Positions 9,446-19,001 of a stretch of 64,000 nucleotides of DNA are shown in pieces; position 1 is the stretch's first letter, and every line of letters starts with the position of its first letter. The stretch is from Algibacter miyuki (GTDB taxonomy: Bacteria > Bacteroidota > Bacteroidia > Flavobacteriales > Flavobacteriaceae): assembly GCF_030409805.1 (NCBI RefSeq), contig NZ_JAUFQP010000013.1, positions 688,501-752,500 of the forward strand. The letters are read 5' to 3'. Below the pieces are notes generated by a model. It searched no databases. It was not told the DNA's origin and saw only the letters and a program-made list of their open reading frames with translations. A program made the translations under genes and the position numbers.

Positions 9446-10570
9446 ATGAAAATAAGAAATCAAATAGTTTTTTTACTGTGCGTATTAAGTCCAGTATTGT
9501 TTTTCGGACAAATACACATTTCTAACAATATAAAAACATCATCAATTGCTACAAGTGATGAAAACGCATTGTATTTTGTCGACTTTTGGGCAACATGGTG
9601 CGGACCATGTATTCATGTTTCAAAATATTTAGAATCGTTACAGCGTCAATTTCCTGATAAATTTTATATTTTATCGTTATCTAATGAAACGCCAGAGGTG
9701 GTAAAAAAGTTTATGACCAAACACCAGATGGATTTAGCCGTGGCATTAGATTATGAAGGGGAAACATTTAAAACTCATAATATTACTAGTTTGCCATACG
9801 GCATTTTGTTTAATGCGGAAGGGACGAAACTTTGGGAGGGACATCCAGCGGAATTAAAAGGGTATACTATAGGTGGGTTTTTAGTAAGAAATAATAAAAC
9901 AATTTCGGTAGAAAATTTTTTTAAGCTTGAAGAATATAAGCAAGAAGTTATTGTAGAAAACCCTGTGAAACGAAGAGATGATTTTGGGTTGTTAGAAGTT
10001 GCAGTTGTTCCTGAAATGAATACAGGAATTCAGACAACAAATAAAAATGGTTATTTAGAAATTGAAGGGCGTTTACAAGATATTATGGCTTATACATTAC
10101 GGAGTAACAAAGGGCAGGTTATAATGCCTGAAGCTGTAAATAAGTACTATAAAATGTATTTTGAAGAAGGCTCTAAGGCTATTGAAAATAAAGAGAAATA
10201 TATTTCTAAAGCCTTAAAGTTACGCCGTAAAGAATATGAAAAAAAGGGCGATGCCTTAGTATTTCAAGTGAATAATGCATTATTTTGGGATACGGAGCAA
10301 ATAGATTGGGGAATTAATAATCCTAAATATTTAATTGGTGATTCTGATATTCAAGCAGATAATGTTTCGTTGAAAGAGGTCGCTTACAAATTGTCTAATT
10401 TATTAGAAACGCCAATTGTGTTTGCTGAAAATTTTAATGATGAAAATTTACATGACTGGCAAATTCATTATAAGTATTTTGAGTTTATGGCTTCGAATTT
10501 GGAAGAATACGGTATAAAGGTTGAAAAAAAAGCAGCTACTTATTTAGAATACGTTTACAATAAACGTTAG
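9446..10570 (+). CDS. Exported thioredoxin-family protein with long C-terminal extension
   Basis: A 374-residue protein with a signal peptide ending near FFGQ. A thioredoxin/TlpA-like fold covers residues ~30-150: the redox motif FWATWCGPC has Cys52 and Cys55, and the cis-proline is in TSLPYG (Pro117). Such periplasmic proteins reduce or exchange disulfides. The C-terminal ~210 residues are not part of a standard thioredoxin; they are charged and contain no motif I recognise, with segments such as KYYKMYFEEGSKAI that look like solvent-exposed helices. It is transcribed alone and shares a bidirectional terminator with the convergent lipoprotein gene. Confidence 0.85.
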   Translation: MKIRNQIVFLLCVLSPVLFFGQIHISNNIKTSSIATSDENALYFVDFWATWCGPCIHVSKYLESLQRQFPDKFYILSLSNETPEVVKKFMTKHQMDLAVALDYEGETFKTHNITSLPYGILFNAEGTKLWEGHPAELKGYTIGGFLVRNNKTISVENFFKLEEYKQEVIVENPVKRRDDFGLLEVAVVPEMNTGIQTTNKNGYLEIEGRLQDIMAYTLRSNKGQVIMPEAVNKYYKMYFEEGSKAIENKEKYISKALKLRRKEYEKKGDALVFQVNNALFWDTEQIDWGINNPKYLIGDSDIQADNVSLKEVAYKLSNLLETPIVFAENFNDENLHDWQIHYKYFEFMASNLEEYGIKVEKKAATYLEYVYNKR

Positions 10571-10598
10571 TTTATAAGGAACAAATAAGCTTAAAATA

Positions 10599-10634
10599 AA
10601 AGCGCTCAGGACGTAAGCTCTGAGCGCTTTTTTT
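10599..10634 (+). terminator. Bidirectional terminator between convergent genes
   Basis: The 11-bp stem AAAGCGCTCAG / CTGAGCGCTTT, with a 10-base loop and T-runs on each side when read from either strand, lies between the stops at 10570 (+) and 10648 (-). Confidence 0.9.
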
Positions 10635-10647
10635 TAACAAAAACGGT

Positions 10648-11271
10648 TTATTCTTTTATAAATACATCAGCTAGGTTGTGTATAAGGAGGTAAGTGTCGC
10701 CTTGTATATCTGTAATGTTCTCATAATTATGGAAATTTATAGAGTTACTAAATGTTGTAGGAAAATAGGGGATATCGCCTTCATCTTCGTAAGCGCTGCT
10801 AGAGCTACTTCTTGAGTTTTCTTTTTTAAGGACAATAGAGGAGTATAGATATTCAAATGTATTGATGTTTCCTTTTCCGTACAAAAATTTTCTGATAATT
10901 GCATCGTCTTCATCTTCTATATAAAGGTATAGAAATCCACCCTCAAAGATGTAATTCACATGATATGTTTCTCCATATTGTGCAACTTCGACCTCTGTAG
11001 CGTTAAGAAATTTAAAATAATCGTCTTTATTTTCTTCTTCTATTTGGACTTTGTTTCTAGCTATTCCGGTATTTGCATAATAATCGGCTAGAATATCATC
11101 GGGTACTTCGGTTTCTAGGCCATCTTTAAAGAAAGAGAAACTTTCATCTACGTGTGAGAACTTCATTGTGATTGGGTATTGAATTTCCGAGGTGGCATCG
11201 TTATTACTGCCACATGAGGTATTGATGATGGCTATAAACAGGGCTGTTATTACAAAAAACACTTTTTTCAT
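10648..11271 (-). CDS. Hypothetical lipoprotein
   Basis: A 207-residue protein with a lipoprotein signal (NTSCGSNND, Cys at residue 20). The mature part is acidic, has a serine run (SRSSSSS) and no motif I recognise. It is probably a surface- or periplasm-facing lipoprotein of unknown function. It is a single gene; the stretch upstream of its start (11272 onwards) has no coding signal and leads into an intergenic repeat. Confidence 0.75.
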   Translation of the reverse strand: MKKVFFVITALFIAIINTSCGSNNDATSEIQYPITMKFSHVDESFSFFKDGLETEVPDDILADYYANTGIARNKVQIEEENKDDYFKFLNATEVEVAQYGETYHVNYIFEGGFLYLYIEDEDDAIIRKFLYGKGNINTFEYLYSSIVLKKENSRSSSSSAYEDEGDIPYFPTTFSNSINFHNYENITDIQGDTYLLIHNLADVFIKE

Positions 11272-11369
11272 TTTGGTTTTATTTGAGTGTTTTTAATTGA
11301 ATTAAGGGGGCAAATATAGAAAATTGTTATTGTTTAAGTATTCATGCTATTCGGATGCGTAACAAGGTT

Positions 11370-11476
11370 GGCAAATACTTGCGTTAGGGATTGCAGTGTA
11401 AAACCCACAGCGGTACCGTTGATAAACGGTGGCGCGAGGATTTGCAACGGAAAGCCCGACCCTTGTGGTAACGCCC
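11370..11476 (+). repeat. Intergenic repeat, copy A (same family as 38689-38785 and 51301-51460)
   Basis: The copy begins GGCAAATACTTGCGTTAGGG, continues with ATTGCAGTG...CAGCGG, has a small internal hairpin ACCGTT-GATA-AACGGT, and ends GGAAAGCCCGACCC...GGTAACGCCC. The reverse complement of copy B has the same ordered blocks (GCGTTAGGGATTG, AGCGG, AAAGCCCGACCC, AACGCCC). It lies between the lipoprotein at 10648-11271 and the OmpA-family gene. Together with the terminator at 11492 it accounts for most of this 309-base gap; no gene is seen here. Confidence 0.75.
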
Positions 11477-11491
11477 AAAATAATATAAAAT

Positions 11492-11524
11492 AAAAAAGAC
11501 ACCTTAATTAAAAGATGTCTTTTT
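11492..11524 (-). terminator. Terminator of the OmpA-family gene
   Basis: Stem AAAAAGACA / TGTCTTTTT (arms 11493-11501 and 11516-11524) lies about 57 bases beyond the minus-strand stop at 11581. Confidence 0.75.
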
Positions 11525-11580
11525 CGCTAATTAAACTAACCCCTCAGTTTAAAAATTTTAAGAGCAATTTATTCTTCTGT

Positions 11581-12675
11581 TTACTGAATTACTCTGAATT
11601 CTGTACGTCTGTTCTTTTGGTGCTCAGTTTCTGAACATTCTACACCATTAGCACAACGGTTTACTAATCTTGTTTCTCCGTAACCTCTTGCTGTTAAACG
11701 GCTTCTAGAGATTCCTTTAGATACTAAGTAGTTTACTACTGAGTTAGCACGTTGTTGAGATAATGACATGTTGAAATCGTCGTTTCCTCTAGCATCTGTG
11801 TGAGACATTAGTTCGATGCTTACAGGCTTGCTATTTAATAAAGGTAATAACATTTCGTCGATAATTTTCTTTGATGCAGGAGTGATACGTGCGCTTCCTA
11901 ATTCGTAAAAGATAGGTAAGATGTTAGATTCTAATAATCCACAATCAACTTCTTCCCAAGTTGTAATACCACCCTTTTTAGCTAATACAGTTCTTGTAAT
12001 AGTTTGCATTTTTGCAGGTACTGTTACGCTTCTTGTAGATGCTGGAGTTTCAACAACTTGACGTTTAATTGTTGAGTATTCTGCTGGAATTTCAACTTCG
12101 TCCATTCTTGCTGGAGTTTTGATAACACGTTTTGTGTATACCGTGTTTATTTCTGTAACAGGTACTTGGCTCGTTGTAGCATCTTTTGCTAAAGTTGTAA
12201 ATGGTACATCTCTAGATTGTGCTGGGTACGATACGAAACAAGCTACAACACAGTCTTCTTTGTTAGGAGAGTCACAAGCAGTTTCCTTGTATTCCCAACC
12301 CGATGTTTCTGGGTAAGTTTCGAAAGTTCTAGAGTTAGACCCAAAAGTTGCTGGGTTAATTTCTAAATCTGATCGACCTTCTTTTTTTACGTAAGGTACT
12401 TCTACAGTTTCATATGTTGCTGGAACATAAATGAATTTTTTTGAAGCTTCCTTTATTAATACGCGATCTTCTACAGTTCGGTATGTTGCTGGAACAACTT
12501 CTAATACAGTATATGCAGGATATACTTCAATGGTTTCTTCTACGTCTTTGAATTCGTCCTTCGTGATACATTTTACATAGCATTTTCCTGGGTCAGGATT
12601 TGCTGGTAAATTTTGCGCTTGAGAGAATCCAAGACCTAATACTAAAGCTAAGCTTAAAAGATAATTTGTTTTCAT
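11581..12675 (-). CDS. OmpA-family protein with N-terminal PATY-type repeats
   Basis: A 364-residue exported protein with a signal peptide ending GFSQAQ. The last ~120 residues are an OmpA/MotB peptidoglycan-binding domain: FYELGSARITPAS, ELMSHTDARGND, LSQQRANSVVNYLVSKGI and ARGYGET are the usual elements, ending NRRTEFRVIQ. The middle (about residues 45-245) is not a beta-barrel but a series of degenerate segments built on PAxY/PAxx followed by xTVxxxV (VPATYRTVEDRV, VPATYETVEVPY, IPAEYSTIKRQV, VPAKMQTITRTV). Cysteine pairs (CYVKC, CVVAC) suggest disulfides in an exported fold. It probably tethers an exported repeat region to the cell wall. It is a single gene with its own terminator. Confidence 0.88.
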   Translation of the reverse strand: MKTNYLLSLALVLGLGFSQAQNLPANPDPGKCYVKCITKDEFKDVEETIEVYPAYTVLEVVPATYRTVEDRVLIKEASKKFIYVPATYETVEVPYVKKEGRSDLEINPATFGSNSRTFETYPETSGWEYKETACDSPNKEDCVVACFVSYPAQSRDVPFTTLAKDATTSQVPVTEINTVYTKRVIKTPARMDEVEIPAEYSTIKRQVVETPASTRSVTVPAKMQTITRTVLAKKGGITTWEEVDCGLLESNILPIFYELGSARITPASKKIIDEMLLPLLNSKPVSIELMSHTDARGNDDFNMSLSQQRANSVVNYLVSKGISRSRLTARGYGETRLVNRCANGVECSETEHQKNRRTEFRVIQ

Positions 12676-12842
12676 ATAATTACTAATTTGAGTTAAATGG
12701 TTTGTTCTACACTGTTAAGACACATAATAAACCGTGTGGTCACATCTTTTATCGCTTTGATGTGAAAAGGGGAGTTAAATACGGTGTTTGAAAGTGAGTT
12801 TTTTAACCTATAAGGCTTTATAATTAGTAAGTTACGTTTATT

Positions 12843-13697
12843 TTATGAAAAAATCACTGTTTTATTGTTATATACCATTACTTTGCGGTTTGCATGTGCT
12901 TTTATGGCATTTGCTAATACTATTTTTTCTAAATCGCGTCCTTTTGCTATAAGAGCTTCTATAGTATAGGTGTGCGATACATGGGCAACGTCTTGCTCTA
13001 TAATAGGTCCCGCATCTAACTCTTCGGTAACATAATGGCTTGTGGCTCCAATAATTTTAACACCACGTTTGTATGCCGAATGATAAGGCTTAGCGCCCAC
13101 AAAGGCAGGTAAAAACGAGTGATGGATGTTTATTATTTTGTTCGGGTATTTATTAATTAAGGTCCCTGAGACAATTTGCATATAGCGCGCTAAAACTATA
13201 AAATCGATGTTATGCGATTCTAATAGTCTTAATTGTTCGGCTTCGGCAGCAGCTTTGGTATCCTTTGTAACTGGAATATGGTAAAACGGAATTTTAAAAC
13301 TATCGGCAATCGGTTTTAAATCGTTATGGTTACTTATTATGAATGGAATTTCTAAATTGAGTTCTCCGGAATTGTAACGGCCTAATAAATCGTATAAACA
13401 ATGATCGTATTTTGAAACGAACAAGGCCATTTTAGGTTTCTTTTCCGAAGAATAAATACGCCATTTCATCTTGAAGCTTTCAGCAATATTATTTTTAAAA
13501 CATTCTTTAAAATCTACTGTTGAAAAACTAGCATCGTGAAATTCAGTTTCTAAACGCATGAAAAATATGTTTTGTTCACGGTCTACATGCTGATCTAAGT
13601 AAATAACGTTACCTTGTTTTTCAGTGATAAAATTAGTTACCGTGGCAATAATACCAGGTAAATCTTTACAGTGAATTAATATGGTGATTTTATTCAT
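12843..13697 (-). CDS. purU: Formyltetrahydrofolate deformylase
   Basis: A 284-residue cytoplasmic enzyme that hydrolyses 10-formyl-THF to THF and formate, balancing one-carbon pools and feeding formate to purine synthesis. Residues 1-~85 are an ACT domain (ILIHCKDLPGIIATVTNFI). The rest is a formyltransferase fold with the Asn-His-Asp catalytic set visible in INIHHSFLPAF and LDAGPIIEQDV, and the conserved GAKPYHSAYKRGVKIIGAT segment between them. Length is typical of PurU. It is divergent from icmF with 152 bases between. Confidence 0.96.
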   Translation of the reverse strand: MNKITILIHCKDLPGIIATVTNFITEKQGNVIYLDQHVDREQNIFFMRLETEFHDASFSTVDFKECFKNNIAESFKMKWRIYSSEKKPKMALFVSKYDHCLYDLLGRYNSGELNLEIPFIISNHNDLKPIADSFKIPFYHIPVTKDTKAAAEAEQLRLLESHNIDFIVLARYMQIVSGTLINKYPNKIINIHHSFLPAFVGAKPYHSAYKRGVKIIGATSHYVTEELDAGPIIEQDVAHVSHTYTIEALIAKGRDLEKIVLANAIKAHANRKVMVYNNKTVIFS

Positions 13698-13814
13698 TAT
13701 AATATTTTAACTATATAAGTTTCGTGTAAAATTAACTTAATATTGCATATAAGTAGGATCGGAATTTAAAATTAAATTATTGATTATGAATCGATTATTT
13801 TTTTGAATATTTCG

Positions 13815-13822
13815 TAAATTTG
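13815..13822 (+). promoter_or_regulatory. Possible -7 box of the icmF promoter
   Basis: TAAATTTG matches the Bacteroidota -7 element TAnnTTTG and lies 28 bases before the icmF ATG. No TTG is found at the right spacing upstream, so only half of the promoter is supported. Confidence 0.45.
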
Positions 13823-13849
13823 TAGTTGTAAAAACAAGATTTTTTAAGA

Positions 13850-16800
13850 ATGAAGCAAGCCGTTGTATATAAACCTAAATATAAAGTAAGAATAGTAACC
13901 GCAGCATCGTTGTTCGATGGGCATGATGCATCTATAAATATTATGCGTCGTATTATTCAATCTACCGGAGTAGAAGTGATTCATTTAGGTCACGATAGAA
14001 GTGTGGAAGAAGTTGTAAATACGGCCATTCAGGAAGATGTTAATGCTATTTGTTTAACATCATACCAAGGCGGACATAACGAGTATTTTAAATACATGTT
14101 CGATTTGTTGAAAGAAAACGGAGCCGAACATATTAAAATTTTTGGAGGCGGTGGTGGCGTTATTTTACCTTCAGAAATAAAGGAATTGATGGATTATGGT
14201 ATTTCCAGAATCTATTCACCTGATGATGGTAGAGAAATGGGGCTTCAAGGCATGATTAACGATTTGGTTCAACAATCTGATTTTGCCATAGGCGATAAGC
14301 TCGATGTTGATGTCGATAGGCTGAAAGAGAAAAACTCCAAAGCCATTGCACGTGTTATTTCTTCTGCGGAAAATTTTCCAGAAGTATCACAATCTATTTT
14401 AGAGGCTATTCATCAAAAAAATATAAACTCAAAAACACCCGTTCTGGGTATTACAGGAACGGGAGGTGCCGGTAAATCGAGTTTAGTAGACGAATTAGTA
14501 CGGCGCTTTTTAATTGATTTTCCTGAAAAAACAGTTGGTATTATTTCTGTAGATCCGTCAAAACGAAAAACAGGCGGTGCGCTTTTAGGCGATAGAATTA
14601 GAATGAATGCTATAAATAATAAACGTGTTTACATGCGTAGTTTGGCAACTCGTCAATCTAATTTAGCACTTTCTAAATATGTAAACGAAGCCGTTCAGGT
14701 TTTAAAAGCGGCGGAATTTGACCTTATTATATTAGAAACATCAGGAATTGGGCAGAGCGATACCGAAATTATCGAACATTCTGATGTATCCTTATACGTA
14801 ATGACGCCTGAATTTGGCGCAGCAACCCAATTGGAAAAAATTGATATGCTCGATTTTGCCGATTTGGTGGCTATTAATAAATTTGACAAACGCGGATCGT
14901 TAGATGCCTTGCGCGATGTTAAAAAACAATACATGCGTAACAATAATTTGTGGGATACGCATCAGGACGATTTACCTGTGTTCGGCACCATTGCCTCACA
15001 GTTTCACGACCCAGGGATGAACACGCTTTACAAAGCCATAATGGATGCTTTGGTTGAAAAAGCGAGTGCCGATTTAAAATCAACCTTCACTATTTCGAAT
15101 GAAATGAGCGAGAAAATTTTTGTAATACCACCAAATAGAACCCGTTATCTATCGGAAATTGCAGAAAATAACCGTGCTTACGATAAAAAAGGATTAGAAC
15201 AGTTTGAAGTAGCGCAGAAACTTTACGGGATTTACAAAACTATTTGTTCTGTGGCGGACATTTCAAACGAAAGTGAGAAAACATATTTAAGTAAGTTTGG
15301 ATTAGAAGAAGAAGGAATTCTTGAATTAGTCAAAAATGATACAGATAAGGAGTTTTTAAACCTTTTAGTCAAAGAATTTAATCGTGTAAAATTAAACCTC
15401 GATCCATATAACTGGGAAATTATTACCAGTTGGGACGAGAAAGTTAATAAATACAAAAATCCAGTTTACACCTTTAAAGTTCGTGATAAAGAAATTAATA
15501 TTGAAACACACTCGAAATCCTTATCACAAACCGAAATACCGAAAGTCGCTTTACCAAAATATCAGGCTTGGGGCGATATTCTAAAATGGTGCTTACAGGA
15601 TAATGTACCGGGCGAATTTCCATACACTTCCGGACTTTATCCGTTTAAAAGAACGGGGGAAGATCCTGCGAGAATGTTTGCCGGAGAAGGAGGGCCAGAA
15701 CGTACTAATAAACGTTTTCATTACGTCAGTGCTGGATTGCCAGCAAAACGATTATCCACCGCTTTTGATAGTGTGACGCTTTATGGAAACGATCCCGATT
15801 TGCGCCCCGATATTTACGGGAAAATTGGAAATGCAGGTGTGTCTATTTGTTGCTTAGACGATGCTAAAAAACTATATTCTGGCTTCGATTTAGCCCATGT
15901 GATGACTTCGGTGAGTATGACAATTAATGGTCCAGCTCCCATGTTGCTTGGCTTTTTTATGAACGCAGCCATCGATCAACAGTGCGAAATTTACATCAAA
16001 GAAAATGGTTTAGAAGCCGAAGTAGAATCTAAAATATCTGAAATTTATAAGGGTAAAGAGCGTCCAAAATACAATGGTAATTTACCTGAAGGAAATAACG
16101 GTTTGGGTTTAATGCTTTTGGGTGTTTCAGGAGATCAGGTGTTACCTGAAGCCATTTATAACGATATCAAAATAAAAACCATGGCGCAGGTTCGTGGTAC
16201 GGTACAAGCCGATATTTTAAAAGAAGATCAAGCACAAAATACCTGTATTTTTTCAACAGAATTCGCGCTGCGTTTAATGGGCGATGTACAAGAGTATTTT
16301 ATAGATAATAACGTTCGTAACTTTTATTCCGTTTCTATTTCGGGCTATCATATTGCAGAAGCAGGAGCCAACCCTATTACGCAGTTGGCGTTAACCTTAT
16401 CTAATGGTTTCACTTACGTGGAATATTATTTAAGTCGCGGTATGGATATTAATAAATTCGGACCAAACTTATCATTCTTCTTTTCCAACGGAATCGATCC
16501 CGAATATGCTGTTATTGGTCGTGTAGCACGTAAAATTTGGGCAAAAGCTATGAAATATAAGTATGGTGCCAATGCTAGAGCGCAAATGCTTAAATATCAT
16601 ATTCAGACGTCAGGAAGAAGCTTGCATGCGCAGGAAATTGATTTTAATGATATCCGAACTACTCTACAAGCGCTTTACGCTATTTACGATAACTGCAACT
16701 CATTACACACGAATGCGTACGATGAAGCTATAACAACACCTACTGAAGAGTCTGTGCGTCGAGCAATGGCTATTCAACTTATTATAAATAAAGAATTAGG

Positions 16801-17287
16801 ATTGAATAAGAACGAAAACCCAATTCAAGGATCGTTCATTATTGAGGAATTAACCGATTTATTCGAAGAAGCGGTACTATTAGAATTCGATAGAATTACC
16901 GAACGTGGTGGTGTTTTAGGCGCCATGGAAACCATGTATCAGCGTAGTAAAATACAAGAAGAAAGTTTGTATTATGAAACCTTGAAGCATAATGGCGATT
17001 TTCCAATTATCGGCGTTAATACGTTTTTAAGTAGCAAAGGTTCTCCAACAGTTTTACCAGCGGAAGTTATTCGTGCCACGGAAGAAGAGAAGCAATTTCA
17101 AATTAAAACATTAGAAAACCTTCATAAGGCTAATAGCACAGATGATTTACTAAAAGAACTGCAAAGAAAAGCCGTGAATAACGAAAACATATTCGAAGCC
17201 TTAATGGAGGTTTGTAAAGTGTGTTCACTTGGGCAAATTACCAAAGCTTTGTTTGAAGTAGGAGGGCAGTACAGAAGAAATATGTAA
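13850..17287 (+). CDS. icmF: Fused acyl-CoA mutase with G-protein chaperone (IcmF type)
   Basis: A 1145-residue adenosylcobalamin enzyme with all three IcmF parts in one chain. Residues ~12-145 form the B12-binding domain with the DGHDAS lower-ligand motif (Asp23, His25). A MeaI-type G domain follows, with Walker [10 protein letters not shown] near 203, the [20 protein letters not shown] segment and NKFDKRG as the guanine-specificity motif. From ~575 comes the mutase barrel, with [18 protein letters not shown] near 595. The Phe in that strand, where methylmalonyl-CoA mutases have a Tyr-containing TMYTFRPWTIRQYAGF-like segment, argues for isobutyryl-/butyryl-CoA or a related branched acyl-CoA rather than methylmalonyl-CoA. 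The G domain acts in cofactor loading. Length is normal. It is transcribed alone and ends at a strong terminator. No cobalamin riboswitch is seen upstream. Confidence 0.93.
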   Translation: MKQAVVYKPKYKVRIVTAASLFDGHDASINIMRRIIQSTGVEVIHLGHDRSVEEVVNTAIQEDVNAICLTSYQGGHNEYFKYMFDLLKENGAEHIKIFGGGGGVILPSEIKELMDYGISRIYSPDDGREMGLQGMINDLVQQSDFAIGDKLDVDVDRLKEKNSKAIARVISSAENFPEVSQSILEAIHQKNINSKTPVLGITGTGGAGKSSLVDELVRRFLIDFPEKTVGIISVDPSKRKTGGALLGDRIRMNAINNKRVYMRSLATRQSNLALSKYVNEAVQVLKAAEFDLIILETSGIGQSDTEIIEHSDVSLYVMTPEFGAATQLEKIDMLDFADLVAINKFDKRGSLDALRDVKKQYMRNNNLWDTHQDDLPVFGTIASQFHDPGMNTLYKAIMDALVEKASADLKSTFTISNEMSEKIFVIPPNRTRYLSEIAENNRAYDKKGLEQFEVAQKLYGIYKTICSVADISNESEKTYLSKFGLEEEGILELVKNDTDKEFLNLLVKEFNRVKLNLDPYNWEIITSWDEKVNKYKNPVYTFKVRDKEINIETHSKSLSQTEIPKVALPKYQAWGDILKWCLQDNVPGEFPYTSGLYPFKRTGEDPARMFAGEGGPERTNKRFHYVSAGLPAKRLSTAFDSVTLYGNDPDLRPDIYGKIGNAGVSICCLDDAKKLYSGFDLAHVMTSVSMTINGPAPMLLGFFMNAAIDQQCEIYIKENGLEAEVESKISEIYKGKERPKYNGNLPEGNNGLGLMLLGVSGDQVLPEAIYNDIKIKTMAQVRGTVQADILKEDQAQNTCIFSTEFALRLMGDVQEYFIDNNVRNFYSVSISGYHIAEAGANPITQLALTLSNGFTYVEYYLSRGMDINKFGPNLSFFFSNGIDPEYAVIGRVARKIWAKAMKYKYGANARAQMLKYHIQTSGRSLHAQEIDFNDIRTTLQALYAIYDNCNSLHTNAYDEAITTPTEESVRRAMAIQLIINKELGLNKNENPIQGSFIIEELTDLFEEAVLLEFDRITERGGVLGAMETMYQRSKIQEESLYYETLKHNGDFPIIGVNTFLSSKGSPTVLPAEVIRATEEEKQFQIKTLENLHKANSTDDLLKELQRKAVNNENIFEALMEVCKVCSLGQITKALFEVGGQYRRNM

Positions 17288-17416
17288 ACAGCATGTTTAA
17301 ACCTTCGTTAGAATATTTTCAGGGTGTTTTTGAGGTCTTAAAATAGTTTGAGGCCTCAAAGCTTTCTAATGTATAAAAAAAGTGCTTAGAGCGAAATACT
17401 AGAAACTTATAAAAAT

Positions 17417-17456
17417 AAAAAAACCTTTAAATCAAAAGACTTAAAGGTTTTTTTTT
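17417..17456 (+). terminator. Bidirectional terminator after icmF and the downstream tRNA-Lys
   Basis: Stem AAAACCTTTAA / TTAAAGGTTTT with T-runs on both strands, between icmF (+) and the minus-strand tRNA ending at 17458. Confidence 0.85.
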
Positions 17457-17457
17457 G

Positions 17458-17530
17458 TGACCGGGCTGGGGCTCGAACCCAGGACCCTCTCCTTAAAAGG
17501 GAGATGCTCTACCAACTGAGCTACCAGGTC
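17458..17530 (-). tRNA. tRNA-Lys (anticodon TTT), copy 1
   Basis: The 73-nt cloverleaf is read on the minus strand: acceptor GACCTGG pairs with CCCGGTC (one G-T), the D arm is GCTC-AGTTGGTA-GAGC, the anticodon arm is TCTCC-CTTTTAA-GGAGA with TTT, and the T arm is CTGGG-TTCGAGC-CCCAG. The discriminator is A and no CCA is encoded. It is identical base for base to the copy at 17681-17753. Confidence 0.97.
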
Positions 17531-17567
17531 ATTATTTCAATATAACTAACATAACTGTTAGCGGGTG

Positions 17568-17597
17568 CAAATATAATATCTTTCTTTAAAAAAACAA
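17568..17597 (-). promoter_or_regulatory. Promoter of tRNA-Lys copy 1
   Basis: On the minus strand TTG (17597-17595), a spacer of exactly 19 bases, then TATATTTG (17575-17568): a full match to the Bacteroidota consensus TTG-N19-TAnnTTTG, about 38 bases before the tRNA 5' end. Confidence 0.85.
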
Positions 17598-17644
17598 CTA
17601 AAATTAAAACTAAAATTAATGTTTTTTTGAAAAATGATAAAATC

Positions 17645-17680
17645 AAAAAACCTACAAATTTCATCAACTTATAGGCTTTG
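17645..17680 (-). terminator. Weak terminator of tRNA-Lys copy 2
   Basis: An imperfect stem AACCTACAAATT / AACTTATAGGCTT lies directly after the tRNA 3' end and is followed on the minus strand by a T-run. Confidence 0.5.
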
Positions 17681-17753
17681 TGACCGGGCTGGGGCTCGAA
17701 CCCAGGACCCTCTCCTTAAAAGGGAGATGCTCTACCAACTGAGCTACCAGGTC
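17681..17753 (-). tRNA. tRNA-Lys (anticodon TTT), copy 2
   Basis: Identical 73-nt sequence to copy 1, 223 bases upstream of it in transcription order. The two 5' flanks are also alike (TAACTAACAT, CTGTTAGCGGGTGCAAATATA-type block), so the unit of duplication includes the promoter. Confidence 0.97.
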
Positions 17754-17790
17754 ATTATTTCAAAGTAACTAACATTGCTGTTAGCGGGTG

Positions 17791-17820
17791 CAAATATAGA
17801 ACCTTTCTTTAATAAAACAA
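17791..17820 (-). promoter_or_regulatory. Promoter of tRNA-Lys copy 2
   Basis: Minus strand TTG (17820-17818), spacer of exactly 19, then TATATTTG (17798-17791). The spacer differs from that of copy 1 at several positions while the two boxes are kept. Confidence 0.85.
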
Positions 17821-17895
17821 CACTTTTTTTAAATAAATTTCGTTTTTTTGCATTGTAGAATCGTATGTTTTTAATAATCAATCTATAACAGAAAT

Positions 17896-18417
17896 ATGAT
17901 AATAGTTTTAATGGGGTATATGGCTTCGGGTAAGTCAACTATAGGGGAGCGTTTAGCAGAAAAATTAAATTATAAATTTATCGATTTAGACGATTTAATA
18001 GAAGAAAAAGAAAATGCATCGGTTTCCGAAGTCTTTAAAACTAAAGGTGAAATTTATTTCAGAAAGCAAGAAGCGTTGTATTTGCGTGAACAACTTCAGT
18101 CTAAAGAGAATATTATTTTATCTGTTGGAGGGGGTACACCTTGCTATAGCGATAATATGAAAGCGATTTTAGATCAAAAAAATGCTAAAAGCGTTTATTT
18201 AAGAGCATCTTTGCCAACTTTGGTGGAGAAATTAATGCGGAAGAAAAGTACGCGTCCTTTGATAGCGCATATCGAAACAGAAGAAGCCATGACCGAATTT
18301 ATAGGAAAACATTTATTCGAGCGTGCACAGTTTTATAATGACGCTGAATTTAAAATTGCAATTGATAATAAATCTAAAAAGGAGGTGACTAAAGAAGTTT
18401 TAAAAACCTTATTCTAA
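17896..18417 (+). CDS. aroK: Shikimate kinase
   Basis: A 173-residue cytoplasmic enzyme that phosphorylates shikimate at the 3-OH with ATP (fifth step of the chorismate pathway). The Walker A loop GYMASGKST is at residues 7-15, FIDLDDLIE holds the shikimate-binding Asp, FRKQEA provides the Arg, SVGGGTPCY is the glycine loop, and RPLI is in the lid. Length is normal. Its 3' end overlaps the convergent PRTase gene by 9 bases. The gene for the last pathway step, aroC, lies separately at 50229. Confidence 0.96.
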   Translation: MIIVLMGYMASGKSTIGERLAEKLNYKFIDLDDLIEEKENASVSEVFKTKGEIYFRKQEALYLREQLQSKENIILSVGGGTPCYSDNMKAILDQKNAKSVYLRASLPTLVEKLMRKKSTRPLIAHIETEEAMTEFIGKHLFERAQFYNDAEFKIAIDNKSKKEVTKEVLKTLF

Positions 18418-18912
18418 ATAAGCTTCAAAATTTTTGCCTTCTAAAACCACATGTACATGTTCGTGTAGTGATGTAGAAAGCGAAATCCCTTTAAAATCTG
18501 CCTTTACTGGATATTTTTTATGGTTTCTGTTTACTAAAACAGCCGTTTTAAATTGCTTTAAAGGCACATTTAAAAAGTGCTTAACACCATAGATCAGCGT
18601 GGTGCCAGAGTTTAAAACATCATCAATTAAAACAATAGATTTGTTTTTATAATCTTCAGAAGGTATCGAGGTTTTAATGTCTTGCCAAGGGTTTTTCTTG
18701 TCAATACTTACTTTACAAAGCACGATATTAATATCCGATATTTTAAGTAACATCGTTTTAAGCTTCTTAGCCAAAATATATCCATTACTATCAATTCCGG
18801 CTAAAATAACCTCGGTTTCGTCCATATTACTTTCATAAATTTGAAAAGCAATACGGCGTATTTTATGGTTAATCTCTGCGTGGTTTAATATAATGTTGCT
18901 TGTGGCAGTCAT
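18409..18912 (-). CDS. PyrR/Hpt-like phosphoribosyltransferase family protein
   Basis: A 167-residue type I PRTase. The PRPP-binding loop IVLIDDVLNSGTTL is near residue 95-108, and the N-terminal helix and VILAGIDSNGYILAKKL strand-loop match PyrR- and hypoxanthine-PRTase-like proteins. PyrR members regulate pyrimidine genes by binding RNA or have UPRTase activity; which applies here is not visible. It is convergent with aroK (9-base overlap of the 3' ends). Confidence 0.83.
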   Translation of the reverse strand: MTATSNIILNHAEINHKIRRIAFQIYESNMDETEVILAGIDSNGYILAKKLKTMLLKISDINIVLCKVSIDKKNPWQDIKTSIPSEDYKNKSIVLIDDVLNSGTTLIYGVKHFLNVPLKQFKTAVLVNRNHKKYPVKADFKGISLSTSLHEHVHVVLEGKNFEAYLE

Positions 18913-19001
18913 AAAGGCTCTATTTTTAAACTATAAAATTACTCTTTTTTATTTGTTGTCAGTTTCTTTTTGAATAAAATTCTACACAATAACTTTAAGT
19001 T

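Noticed and set aside
13698..13849. Cobalamin riboswitch upstream of the B12-dependent icmF
   Set aside because: The gap is only 152 bases, AT-rich, and shows no B12-box-like conserved element.
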